Part shown: piece by piece, positions 8,950 to 17,653 of the stretch
How positions within the stretch are numbered: position 1 is the stretch's first letter
Layout: each line of letters opens with the position of its first letter
Assembly (NCBI GenBank): GCA_023663705.1
Contig: JAMPGY010000013.1
Span: forward strand, 1 to 64,000
Reading direction: 5' to 3'
Length of the DNA stretch: 64,000 bases
Origin: Clostridium sp.
GTDB taxonomy: Bacteria; Bacteroidota; Bacteroidia; Bacteroidales; Bacteroidaceae
Made by a program: the position numbers and the translations under genes
The notes under the pieces: model-generated
What the model saw: only the letters and a program-made list of their open reading frames with translations
The model's database searches: none
What the model was told of the DNA's origin: nothing

Positions 8950-10962
8950 ATGAAAGCGGATGTTAATAATACTCCATATTTATTTATGTTCAAAAAGAGT
9001 GAATTAGAGGGCAAATCTGTAGACGAATTGCGAGAAATAGCCCAAGATCTGGGAATCCACATAGCAAATGAGGACACCGCCATCGACCTTATCTATAAGA
9101 TTATTGATGAAGAATCCATTCAGTCGGCATCCCAAACCAGCGAGGAAAAACCAGCTCCCCGCAAACGCACACGTATCAGCAAGAAAGAGCCGGATCGTGT
9201 GTACAGCGCTTCGCAGGGAAGCGGTGAAAATTACGACCTGAAGAAAAAAAATACAATAGAAGATCTTTTTACTCCGGAACAGCCACAAACGGAAACTCCG
9301 TCGGAAAAAGAGAATGAGGCACCTGCCGTATCCGTTGAAACGGAAACCGTACCAGAAGCCCCCGCACCCAAAAAGCGTGGACGTAAATCAAAAGCCGAGA
9401 AGGCAGCCATGGAGGCGGCACGGCTGGCACAGGAACTGAAAGAAAGCCGACAGGAAATACCCTCGACAGAGGAAGCCCCCCTATCCGAAGCCGAAAGCAC
9501 CACACAAGTGAAAGAAACACCGGACGACGCCGTCATCGAACAATTGCTCGCCGAAGACCAACCGGCTCCTGTAGAAAACGAACCTTTTGACGAAAAAGCC
9601 TTCTTCGCGGCCGATGAACCGGACTTTATCCCCGTAGAGGACATACCGGCCATCGGAAATCAGATGGAAGAAGATCATTTCTTTTCCGATATCGCGGAAC
9701 GCGCATCATCCCTGACCCAGAACCTGACCGAAATGGAACTGGACGAACTGCCGACCTCGCGCACACGCAACAACCGTTGGGAAACAGCCAACCAGAACAT
9801 CAAGGAAGATTTTCATCACAAAGAAAACGAAGTCGCCTATGACTTCGGAGACATCTTGGTGGGACAAGGCGTACTGGAAATAATGTCGGACGGCTACGGG
9901 TTCCTGCGCTCCAGCGACTACAACTATTTGTCTTCGCCCGACGACATCTATGTGAGCACCTCACAAATCAAACTGTTTGGCCTGAAAACGGGCGACGTGG
10001 TGGAAGGCCCGGTGCGCCCGCCCAAAGAAGGCGAAAAATACTTCCCTCTGATTCGTGTGACACACATCAACGGACGCGAACCCGGCGAAGTCAGAGACCG
10101 TGTTCCTTTCGAACACCTCACCCCCCTCTTCCCCGACGAGAAATTCAAACTCTGCAAAGGATACAACGACAGTTTGTCGGCACGCGTGGTCGACTTGTTT
10201 GCCCCCATTGGCAAAGGACAGCGTGCCCTGCTTGTTGCTCAGCCCAAGACGGGTAAAACCTTATTGATGAAAGATATTGCCAATGCCATCGCCGCCAATC
10301 ATCCCGAAGCATACCTCATCATGCTGCTCATTGACGAGCGTCCCGAAGAGGTGACCGACATGGCCCGTACGGTAAATGCAGAAGTTATCGCCTCCACATT
10401 TGACGAACCGGCAGAGCGCCATGTGAAAATAGCTGGCATTGTGCTGGAAAAAGCCAAACGCATGGTGGAATGCGGACACGATGTGGTCATCTTCCTCGAC
10501 TCCATCACCCGTCTGGCACGCGCCTACAATACAGTATCCCCTGCCAGTGGCAAGATTCTGTCCGGTGGTGTCGATGCCAATGCTCTGCACAAACCCAAAC
10601 GTTTCTTCGGTGCCGCACGTAATATTGAAGGAGGCGGTTCGCTTACCATCATCGCCACCGCACTGATCGACACAGGCAGCAAGATGGACGAGGTGATCTT
10701 CGAGGAATTCAAGGGCACAGGAAACATGGAACTGCAGCTCGACCGTACCCTGAGCAACAAACGTATCTTCCCGGCTGTGAACATCATCGCATCAAGCACA
10801 CGCCGAGACGACCTTCTGCACGACAAACAGACACTCGACCGCATGTGGATTCTACGCAAGTTCCTGTCGGACATGAATCCCGTGGAAGCCATGACATTTG
10901 TCAAGGACAGACTGGAAAAGACCAAGGATAATGAGGAGTTCTTGATGAGCATGAATTCCTAA
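8950..10962 (+). CDS. rho: Transcription termination factor Rho with long insert
   Basis: A hexameric RNA helicase that ends transcription. At 670 residues it is about 250 longer than E. coli Rho. Residues about 14-50 form the helical Rho N-terminal domain ([11 protein letters not shown]). Residues about 55-295 are an acidic, low-complexity stretch rich in Glu, Pro, Ala and Lys. The RNA-binding cold-shock-like domain starts near 300 ([15 protein letters not shown]). The ATPase core has the P-loop QPKTGKT near 431-437, [12 protein letters not shown], and the Q-loop region SGGVDANAL. Such inserts are known in gut Bacteroides Rho, where phase separation has been reported. An alternative start is Met13 (position 8986); the ATG at 8950 has AGGAG directly beside it. 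It is followed by a strong hairpin. Confidence 0.96.
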   Translation: MKADVNNTPYLFMFKKSELEGKSVDELREIAQDLGIHIANEDTAIDLIYKIIDEESIQSASQTSEEKPAPRKRTRISKKEPDRVYSASQGSGENYDLKKKNTIEDLFTPEQPQTETPSEKENEAPAVSVETETVPEAPAPKKRGRKSKAEKAAMEAARLAQELKESRQEIPSTEEAPLSEAESTTQVKETPDDAVIEQLLAEDQPAPVENEPFDEKAFFAADEPDFIPVEDIPAIGNQMEEDHFFSDIAERASSLTQNLTEMELDELPTSRTRNNRWETANQNIKEDFHHKENEVAYDFGDILVGQGVLEIMSDGYGFLRSSDYNYLSSPDDIYVSTSQIKLFGLKTGDVVEGPVRPPKEGEKYFPLIRVTHINGREPGEVRDRVPFEHLTPLFPDEKFKLCKGYNDSLSARVVDLFAPIGKGQRALLVAQPKTGKTLLMKDIANAIAANHPEAYLIMLLIDERPEEVTDMARTVNAEVIASTFDEPAERHVKIAGIVLEKAKRMVECGHDVVIFLDSITRLARAYNTVSPASGKILSGGVDANALHKPKRFFGAARNIEGGGSLTIIATALIDTGSKMDEVIFEEFKGTGNMELQLDRTLSNKRIFPAVNIIASSTRRDDLLHDKQTLDRMWILRKFLSDMNPVEAMTFVKDRLEKTKDNEEFLMSMNS

Positions 10963-10977
10963 AGCAGAAAACGGATA

Positions 10978-11046
10978 CTGTCCGGCATCCGGACAGCACC
11001 TAAGACTTTGTGGCTTCAATCAGAATTGACTGATTGAAGCCACAAA
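10978..11046 (+). terminator. Two hairpins after rho
   Basis: A small hairpin, CTGTCCGG at 10978-10985 and CCGGACAG at 10989-10996, is followed by a perfect 17-bp stem (11007-11023 with 11030-11046) around a six-base loop AATTGA. The second lies between convergent rho and the DUF3127 gene and could end transcription from both sides. Confidence 0.75.
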
Positions 11047-11208
11047 TGTCTTTATACCAAAAACCTCTTAGGGAATATATTGTGTTTCCTAAAAAGTGAC
11101 GGGAAACAAGCGTCTGATTCGTATTGCTCATAAACACAAACCACGCTTATTTCCCGCCACAGGAATACATGGGATCCATTCCGCCCCATGCACAGTATCA
11201 GGACAAAA

Positions 11209-11601
11209 TCAGAACGGCAGATCGTCCTTTGAATCCCCGGCTGAGAAATCTACCGGAGCGGCCGGAGCAGCACCTGCAGGCGGGAACGGAGTTGACGTCG
11301 GAACCGGAGCACCGGCCTCGGGAGCTGCCACGGCAGGCTGAACACGCCATGCACGAATACTGTTATACCAGCGTCCGTTATATTCACGGGCATCAATATC
11401 GAAAGACACCGTCACCTGCATGCCAATCTGTATAGCGAACTGAGCAATCTTATCTGCTCCGAATACATCAAAACACATCTTGCGGGGATATTGCTCCTGA
11501 GTTTCCAATACATACTCCTGCGCTTTCCATTCTGAACCGGTGCGGGCTGAAACGCCTCCTCTTTCCGGCAAAACCGCGATAATTTTTCCTGTTATTTCCA
11601 T
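11209..11601 (-). CDS. DUF3127 protein, SSB-like tail
   Basis: The 130-residue cytoplasmic protein has an N-terminal beta-rich OB-like domain (about 1-87; MEITGKIIAVLPERGG at the start, RAWRV at the end) matching DUF3127, a family I know from Bacteroidetes. A flexible Ala/Pro/Gly linker (about 88-119) leads to an acidic tip ending DDLPF. That tip closely resembles the DDDIPF end with which single-stranded DNA-binding proteins recruit partner enzymes. The gene is divergent from dnaN, 196 bases away. A role in DNA replication or repair as an SSB-like adaptor is inferred, not shown. Confidence 0.8.
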   Translation of the reverse strand: MEITGKIIAVLPERGGVSARTGSEWKAQEYVLETQEQYPRKMCFDVFGADKIAQFAIQIGMQVTVSFDIDAREYNGRWYNSIRAWRVQPAVAAPEAGAPVPTSTPFPPAGAAPAAPVDFSAGDSKDDLPF

Positions 11602-11672
11602 TTCTGTATGCTAAAATTAGATTGCGAAATTAGTCTTTTCCTTTTGCTTTTGCTAATTTTAAGGGATATTTT

Positions 11673-11704
11673 TTTGCGAGGTAAGGCGTAATTATGTATT
11701 TTTG
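11673..11704 (+). promoter_or_regulatory. Promoter of dnaN
   Basis: TTTG at 11673-11676 and TATTTTTG at 11697-11704 with a 20-base spacer fit the Bacteroidetes consensus. dnaN starts at 11798. Confidence 0.65.
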
Positions 11705-11797
11705 TTCTGATAAAGACCGTGCCTCATTTCCATCCCGTCAATGTTGGAATCACGACACTTAAAAACAACCTGATAATATCTAAAACAACAATAAAAT

Positions 11798-12922
11798 ATG
11801 AGATTCGTAGCATCAAGTTCGGCGCTCTTCGGTCGCCTGCAATCCATCAGCCGTGTGATCAATTCCAAAAACTCACTCCCCATCTTGGAGTGTTTCCACT
11901 TCGACTTCATCGACAATGCGCTGACCATTACGGCATCCGATGGAGAGACTACTCTCGTGACCACAGCCGAAATTATTGAATGCGACAGCAATGCCCGCTT
12001 CTGCATCAACGCCAAGACGATTTTGGAATCCATGAAGGAGATTTCGGAACAACCCCTCACCTTCAATATCAATCTCGACACCAATGAGATTGTGGTGACT
12101 TACCAGAACGGTACGTTCAGCATCATCGGACAAAGTGCCAACGAGTATCCCCAGACGACTCTGATGGACGTGAACTTCACCGAATTGGAAATGCCGGCTT
12201 CCGATCTGCTCTCGGGCATCAACCATTGTATTTTTGCCACTGCTGACGATGAATTGCGCCCTGTGATGAACGGCATACATTTCGACGTGACCACCGAAAA
12301 TATCACCTTTGTGGCCTCCGACGGACACAAACTGGTAAGAGACCGCAACCACAGCATACACGGTCAGGAGAACACAAGTTTCATCCTGCCCAAAAAGGCA
12401 TCCACATTGCTGCGCAATCTGCTCCCCAAAGAAAGCGGAGACGTGAAAGTGCAGTTCGACCAGCGTAACGCTTGCATCATCATGGAAAACAACCGACTGA
12501 CATGCCGACTGATCGAAGGACGCTATCCCAACTATAACTCTGTGATTCCGGAAAACAATCCCAACCGCGCCACCATCGACCGCCCCACTCTTTTGGGGGC
12601 CCTGAAGCGTGTACTGGTATTCTCCAGCCAAAGCAGCGCGCTCATCAAGCTCCATCTGGAGCCCAACTTGCTCGTGGTGTCGGGACAGGACATTGACTTT
12701 TCTACTTCGGCTGAGGAGAAAATGATGTGTGACTACAACGGAACCACAATGGACATTGGGTTCAAGGGCACATTCCTCATAGACATCCTCAACAACCTGA
12801 GCAGTCAGGAAATCGTGCTTGAGCTGGCTGACGCCAGCCGCGCCGGCGTGGTGGTTCCAAGCGAACCGGGAGAAAACGAAGACGTGCTGATGTTGCTCAT
12901 GCCCATGATGCTTACCTATTAA
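11798..12922 (+). CDS. dnaN: DNA polymerase III beta sliding clamp
   Basis: The 374-residue product forms the ring that tethers the replicative polymerase to DNA. It starts MRFVASSSALFGRLQSISR and keeps the three-fold repeat of clamp domains, with the typical middle-domain phrase FVASDGHKLVRD and the C-terminal MLLMPMM(L)TY, a usual ending that lines the partner-binding pocket. An exonuclease gene follows nine bases later, so the two may be co-expressed. It is not beside dnaA in this window. Confidence 0.97.
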   Translation: MRFVASSSALFGRLQSISRVINSKNSLPILECFHFDFIDNALTITASDGETTLVTTAEIIECDSNARFCINAKTILESMKEISEQPLTFNINLDTNEIVVTYQNGTFSIIGQSANEYPQTTLMDVNFTELEMPASDLLSGINHCIFATADDELRPVMNGIHFDVTTENITFVASDGHKLVRDRNHSIHGQENTSFILPKKASTLLRNLLPKESGDVKVQFDQRNACIIMENNRLTCRLIEGRYPNYNSVIPENNPNRATIDRPTLLGALKRVLVFSSQSSALIKLHLEPNLLVVSGQDIDFSTSAEEKMMCDYNGTTMDIGFKGTFLIDILNNLSSQEIVLELADASRAGVVVPSEPGENEDVLMLLMPMMLTY

Positions 12923-12930
12923 GAACCGCA

Positions 12931-13701
12931 ATGAAACTGAATCTGAGAAATCCGCTCGTTTTCTTCGACCTGGAGACCACGGGAACGAACATCAATGCGG
13001 ACCGCATCGTGGAATTGTGTTATATCAAGGTGCATCCCAATGGTAACGAGGAATCGAAAACAATGCGTATCAATCCGGAAATGCATATCCCGGAGACCTC
13101 ATCAAAGATACATGGTATCTATGATCAGGATGTGGCCGATTGCCCCACGTTCAAGCAGATAGCCCGGGAATTGGCCGCTACGATCGAGGGATGCGACTTT
13201 GCCGGATTCAACTCCAACCGTTTTGATGTGCCACTGTTGGTGGAGGAATTTCTCCGCGCCGGAGTCAACATCGACCTGAGCAAACGCAAGTTTATCGATG
13301 TGCAGAACATCTACCACAAACTGGAACGGCGCACCCTGAGCGCAGCCTACCAGTTCTATTGCGGACAGGTGCTTGAGGACGCACATTCTGCACTGGCCGA
13401 CACACGCGCCACCTACGAGGTGCTGCAAGCGCAGTTGGATCGCTATCCCGATGACCTGCAGAATGACGTGCAATTTCTGGCCGACTACTCGCGCATGACC
13501 AATAATGTGGATTTTGCCGGCCGCATCGTCTATGATGAGAACGGACGTGAAGTGTTCAATTTCGGAAAGTATAAAGGACGTATTGTCGTTGATGTTCTGC
13601 GTGTGGATCCGGGCTACTACAGTTGGATCATGCAAGGAGATTTCGCCCGCAACACCAAACAGGTGCTCACACAGATCCGACTGCGCGAGGCACAGAAATA
13701 A
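12931..13701 (+). CDS. DnaQ-family 3'-5' exonuclease
   Basis: The N-terminal 185 residues are a DEDDh exonuclease domain: Asp13 and Glu15 in FFDLETTGT, an Asp in FAGFNSNRFDVPLL, then His152 and Asp157 in DAHSALADT. All four metal ligands and the general base histidine are therefore present. The C-terminal 70 residues contain FNFGKYKGRIVVDVL, a motif of the DUF3820 type often attached to such nucleases. With dnaN directly upstream a proofreading or repair role is likely. It is not the epsilon subunit fused to a polymerase. Exact substrate is unknown. Confidence 0.88.
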   Translation: MKLNLRNPLVFFDLETTGTNINADRIVELCYIKVHPNGNEESKTMRINPEMHIPETSSKIHGIYDQDVADCPTFKQIARELAATIEGCDFAGFNSNRFDVPLLVEEFLRAGVNIDLSKRKFIDVQNIYHKLERRTLSAAYQFYCGQVLEDAHSALADTRATYEVLQAQLDRYPDDLQNDVQFLADYSRMTNNVDFAGRIVYDENGREVFNFGKYKGRIVVDVLRVDPGYYSWIMQGDFARNTKQVLTQIRLREAQK

Positions 13702-13728
13702 ACAGTACCGACAAGCCGTCTCGAAACC

Positions 13729-13768
13729 GGAGAGCGTGTCCTGACGTTCGCGTTGCGGCACGCCCTCC
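13729..13768 (+). terminator. Terminator after the exonuclease gene
   Basis: GGAGAGCGTG (13729-13738) pairs with CACGCCCTCC (13759-13768) with one mismatch, and is followed by GCTTTTTT. Confidence 0.65.
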
Positions 13769-13810
13769 GCTTTTTTAGGAACCACACATTTAACCATATA
13801 TCCGCCTGAA

Positions 13811-15019
13811 ATGTTACAAGGAAAAAAGATCGTCGTGGGAATCACCGGAAGCATAGCCGCCTATAAGGCCTGCCTGCTCATCCGCGCCCTGATAAAAAAA
13901 GGAGCCGAAGTACAGGTAGTGATCACACCGGCCGGCAAAGAATTTATCACACCCATAACCCTGTCGGCTCTCACCTCCAAACCTGTGGTGAGCGAGTTCT
14001 TCTCACAACGCGACGGCACATGGAACAGCCACGTCAACCTGGGACTGTGGGCCGACGCTATGGTAATAGCACCGGCTACAGCCTCCACCATTGGAAAAAT
14101 GGCTCATGGCATAGCCGACAACATGCTGGTCACCACCTACCTGTCCATGAAAGCTCCCGTCTTTGTGGCTCCCGCTATGGATTTGGACATGTTTGCCCAT
14201 CCCTCCACACAGCACAATCTGGACATCCTGCGCTCCTACGGTAACCACATCATCGAACCGGGCTGCGGCGAGCTGGCCAGCCACCTGGTGGGGAAAGGCC
14301 GCATGGAGGAACCCGAGAACATCGTGGCACGGCTGGAGGCGTTCTTCGGCCGCCGGCACCCCCTGGGTGGAAAGACGGTGCTCATCACCGCCGGCCCCAC
14401 CTACGAGAAGATTGACCCGGTGCGCTTCATCGGCAACTACTCGTCGGGCAAGATGGGACTGGCACTGGCCGAGGAGTGCGCGGCGCGAGGCGCACGGGTG
14501 GAGCTCGTATGCGGCCCCGTCATGTTGCGCACCACCCACCCCGCCATCCATCGCACGGATGTGGAGTCGGCCCGGGAAATGTATGAGGCGGCCATGCGGC
14601 TCTATCCCAAAGCCGATGCCGGCATCCTGTGTGCCGCCGTAGCGGACTTCACCCCGGAGAGCGTGGCCGGACAGAAGATAAAGCGCGAGGGGGAGGACCT
14701 CGTGCTGCGGCTGAAACCCACGCACGACATTGCCCGCGAACTGGGACAGACGAAACGTCCCGGCCAGATATTGGCCGGATTTGCCCTGGAGACGCAGGAC
14801 GAGACAGCGCATGCCCGCGAAAAACTACAACGCAAGAACTTCGACTTCATCGTGCTCAACTCGCTCAACGATGCCGGCGCCGGATTCCGGTGCGACACCA
14901 ACAAAGTCACCATACTCTCGGCCGAGAACAGCCTCACCTATCCACTGAAGAGCAAAGCCGAGGTGGCCGCAGACATTGTGGATTACCTGTGTGACAGGCT
15001 ACCGAAACAGTCCGACTGA
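13811..15019 (+). CDS. coaBC: Bifunctional CoaBC, coenzyme A synthesis
   Basis: It joins cysteine to 4'-phosphopantothenate and decarboxylates the product to phosphopantetheine. The N-terminal CoaC flavoprotein domain (about 1-185) has GITGSIAAYKA, the active-site histidine in NSHVNLGLWADAMVIAPAT, and PAMDLDMF. The C-terminal CoaB domain (about 190-402) has TAGPTYEKIDPVRFIGNYSSG and the AAVADFTP...KIKR region with the catalytic lysine. Length 402 is typical. It is followed after 11 bases by a DUF4835 gene and then recN, an order I know from other Bacteroidetes. Confidence 0.96.
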   Translation: MLQGKKIVVGITGSIAAYKACLLIRALIKKGAEVQVVITPAGKEFITPITLSALTSKPVVSEFFSQRDGTWNSHVNLGLWADAMVIAPATASTIGKMAHGIADNMLVTTYLSMKAPVFVAPAMDLDMFAHPSTQHNLDILRSYGNHIIEPGCGELASHLVGKGRMEEPENIVARLEAFFGRRHPLGGKTVLITAGPTYEKIDPVRFIGNYSSGKMGLALAEECAARGARVELVCGPVMLRTTHPAIHRTDVESAREMYEAAMRLYPKADAGILCAAVADFTPESVAGQKIKREGEDLVLRLKPTHDIARELGQTKRPGQILAGFALETQDETAHAREKLQRKNFDFIVLNSLNDAGAGFRCDTNKVTILSAENSLTYPLKSKAEVAADIVDYLCDRLPKQSD

Positions 15020-15030
15020 TAAAGAAACGT

Positions 15031-15969
15031 ATGCCCACAGCCATGAAAAGAAAACGCACACACCGCCTCCGCCTGCTCACAGCAGGATGTATTGCAGCCC
15101 TGTCCGTCCCTCACGCACAGGCACAGGAACTGAATGCCAAGTTCGCCATCAACTACTCCAAGGTGTCCAACACCAAGACGTCCGTCTTCGAAACGCTGGA
15201 GAACACCGTGACGGCCTTTCTCAACGAGCGGCAGTGGACCGGCATGCAATACAAAGAGCAGGAGCGAATCAACTGCTCGTTCAGCTACACCGTGTCCACC
15301 TACAGCGAGACGGACAACTCGTTCACCGGCACGATGACCGTGCAGAGCACCCGGCCGGTGTATAACACCACCTACACCACCACGGTGTTCAGCATCCAGG
15401 ACGCCACGTTCAACTTCGCCTATCAGGAACACGACCAGCTGGAATTCCGCAAAGAGCAGATAGACAACAACCTGACCGCCCTGCTGGCCTATTACGTGTA
15501 TCTCATCATCGGCATGGACATGGACACCATGGCGCCACAGGGCGGCAGCGAGGTGCTCCACATCGTGGAGGACATCGTGAACGGAGCGCAGAATCTGGGC
15601 TACCCGGGCTGGAAGGCCTTCGAGGACAGCAAGAACCGGTATGCCATCATCACCGACTACATGGACGGCGCGCTGGAACCGATGCGGCAGTTTCAGTATG
15701 ACTACTACCGCCGCGGACTGGACACCATGGCCGACAATGCCAAGCAGGGACGCGCCACAGTAACCGAGGCCGTGCGTCTGTTCAAGCAGGCCCACGAGAA
15801 CAAGACCATGAGTCTGCTGCCGCAGATATTCACCGACATCAAGCGCGACGAGCTGGTGAACATCTACGGCAACAACAAGGCCACGCAGGCCGAAAAGCAG
15901 GAAGTGTATGACATCCTGTCGCGCATCAACGCCTCACAAAACACCTACTGGGACAAAATCAAGAAATAA
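15031..15969 (+). CDS. DUF4835 protein, PorD-like
   Basis: A signal peptide (about 1-32, ending AQAQ) is followed by a 280-residue domain with ELNAKFAINYSKVSNT, FNFAYQEHDQLEFRKEQIDN, LLAYYVYLIIGMDMDTMAPQGG and GYPGWKAFEDSKNRYAI. These fit DUF4835, whose Porphyromonas member PorD is counted among type IX secretion genes. The order coaBC - this gene - recN is conserved in the phylum, including species thought to lack type IX secretion, so function cannot be taken from PorD alone. Met5 at 15043 is an equally good start. recN begins two bases after the stop. Confidence 0.8.
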   Translation: MPTAMKRKRTHRLRLLTAGCIAALSVPHAQAQELNAKFAINYSKVSNTKTSVFETLENTVTAFLNERQWTGMQYKEQERINCSFSYTVSTYSETDNSFTGTMTVQSTRPVYNTTYTTTVFSIQDATFNFAYQEHDQLEFRKEQIDNNLTALLAYYVYLIIGMDMDTMAPQGGSEVLHIVEDIVNGAQNLGYPGWKAFEDSKNRYAIITDYMDGALEPMRQFQYDYYRRGLDTMADNAKQGRATVTEAVRLFKQAHENKTMSLLPQIFTDIKRDELVNIYGNNKATQAEKQEVYDILSRINASQNTYWDKIKK

Positions 15970-15971
15970 GT

Positions 15972-17633
15972 ATGCTCACATCACTTACCATACAGAACTA
16001 CGCCCTCATCGACTCGCTCGACATCTCGCTGGATAAGGGATTCTCCGTCATCACAGGCGAGACCGGTGCGGGTAAGTCCATTATCCTCGGGGCTATCGGA
16101 CTGCTGCTGGGACAACGCGCCGACAGCAAGTCCATCAAGCATCCCGACCGCCGCTGTACCATTGAGGCACGGTTTGCCCTGTCCGGATATGGTCTGGACG
16201 GATTTTTCACCACCCATGATTTCGACTTCGACGGCAACGAGTGTATCATCAGGCGGGAAATTATGCCCACAGGAAAGAGCCGGGCTTTCATCAACGACAC
16301 ACCTGCACAAGTGGCGCAGCTGAAGGAGCTGGGCAGCCAGCTCATCGATGTGCACTCCCAGCACCAGAATCTGCTGCTGGACCGCGAGGACTTCCAGCGC
16401 AACGTCATCGACATCCTGGCGGCCGACGAGCGTGAACTGGAGGACTACCGCAACGTGTACAGGCAATATAAAGAGGTGGGACGTCGGCTGAAGGCGGCAC
16501 GCGAAGAACTGGAGAAGAGCAAGGCCGACGAGGATTACCTCACCTTCCAATGGGAACAACTCGATCAGGCCGGCCTGAAAAGCGGCGAGCAAGAGGAACT
16601 GGAGCAGGAAACGGAGACACTGAGCCACGCCGAAGACATCAAGCAGGCTCTGTTCCAGGCAGAGGCATTGCTTTCGGCCGACGAACGCGGAATCACCGCA
16701 CTGCTGAAAGACGCACGCCACCACGTGGAGAGTCTGCGCAACGTATATAGTCCGGCCGACGAGCTGGCCTCGCGGTTGGAAAGTTGCTACATCGAACTGA
16801 AAGACCTGGCCGACGAGCTGGCCGGTCAGGCCGAAAGCATCGACTTCAATCCGGCCCGGCTGCAGGAAGCCGAAGAACGACTCAACACTATCTACAGCCT
16901 CCAGCAAAAGCACCACGTACAGACGGTGGACGAACTGATTGCACTCGCAGAGGACTATCGCATCCGCCTGGATGGCATACATCATGGCGATGAGCATATC
17001 ACCGCGCTGCAGCAGCAACAGCAGAAACTGTTCGGCCAACTCGTCAAGCAGGCCGACACGCTGACCCGCCTACGCCAAAAAGCCGCCAAGCAGGTGGAAA
17101 CCCTGATGCAGGAGAAACTCATCCCGCTGGGCATACCGAATGCACAGTTCCGCGTGGAGTTGACGCAACGCGACGAACCGGACGAAAACGGCACAGACCG
17201 CATCAGCTTCCTCTTCAGCGCCAACAAGGGAGGCACCCCGCAGCCGATCTCACAGGTAACCTCCGGCGGAGAGATAGCCCGCGTGATGCTCTCGCTCAAA
17301 GCCATGATATCGGGAGCCGTGAAGCTGCCCACCATCATCTTCGACGAAATAGACACAGGCGTGTCCGGACAGATTGCCGAGAAGATGGCGCTCATCATGC
17401 AGGACATGGGCGCACACGACCGCCAGGTGATCAGCATCACCCATCTGCCCCAGATAGCCGCACGCGGCAAGGCGCACTACAAGGTGTATAAGCAGGAGGA
17501 CGAGCACGGCACCACCAGCCACATCACAAGACTCACCGACAGCCAGCGCGTAGAGGAGATAGCCCACATGCTGAGCGGAGCCACCCTGAGCGAGGCCGCA
17601 CTCAACAACGCCCGGGTATTACTGAATCTATAA
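15972..17633 (+). CDS. recN: DNA repair protein RecN
   Basis: An SMC-like ATPase for double-strand-break repair. The 553 residues show Walker A ITGETGAGKSIILGAI near 27-42, the Q-loop region VHSQHQNLLL, two long coiled-coil arms (about 155-360) rich in Glu, Leu and Gln, the signature VTSGGEIARVMLSLKAM, and Walker B TIIFDEIDTGVSGQIA, with the ISITHLPQIAARG switch. Length is normal. Tight spacing to the DUF4835 gene suggests a shared transcript. No LexA-type operator was recognised upstream. Confidence 0.97.
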   Translation: MLTSLTIQNYALIDSLDISLDKGFSVITGETGAGKSIILGAIGLLLGQRADSKSIKHPDRRCTIEARFALSGYGLDGFFTTHDFDFDGNECIIRREIMPTGKSRAFINDTPAQVAQLKELGSQLIDVHSQHQNLLLDREDFQRNVIDILAADERELEDYRNVYRQYKEVGRRLKAAREELEKSKADEDYLTFQWEQLDQAGLKSGEQEELEQETETLSHAEDIKQALFQAEALLSADERGITALLKDARHHVESLRNVYSPADELASRLESCYIELKDLADELAGQAESIDFNPARLQEAEERLNTIYSLQQKHHVQTVDELIALAEDYRIRLDGIHHGDEHITALQQQQQKLFGQLVKQADTLTRLRQKAAKQVETLMQEKLIPLGIPNAQFRVELTQRDEPDENGTDRISFLFSANKGGTPQPISQVTSGGEIARVMLSLKAMISGAVKLPTIIFDEIDTGVSGQIAEKMALIMQDMGAHDRQVISITHLPQIAARGKAHYKVYKQEDEHGTTSHITRLTDSQRVEEIAHMLSGATLSEAALNNARVLLNL

Positions 17634-17653
17634 ACACACACAAACGTATCCCT

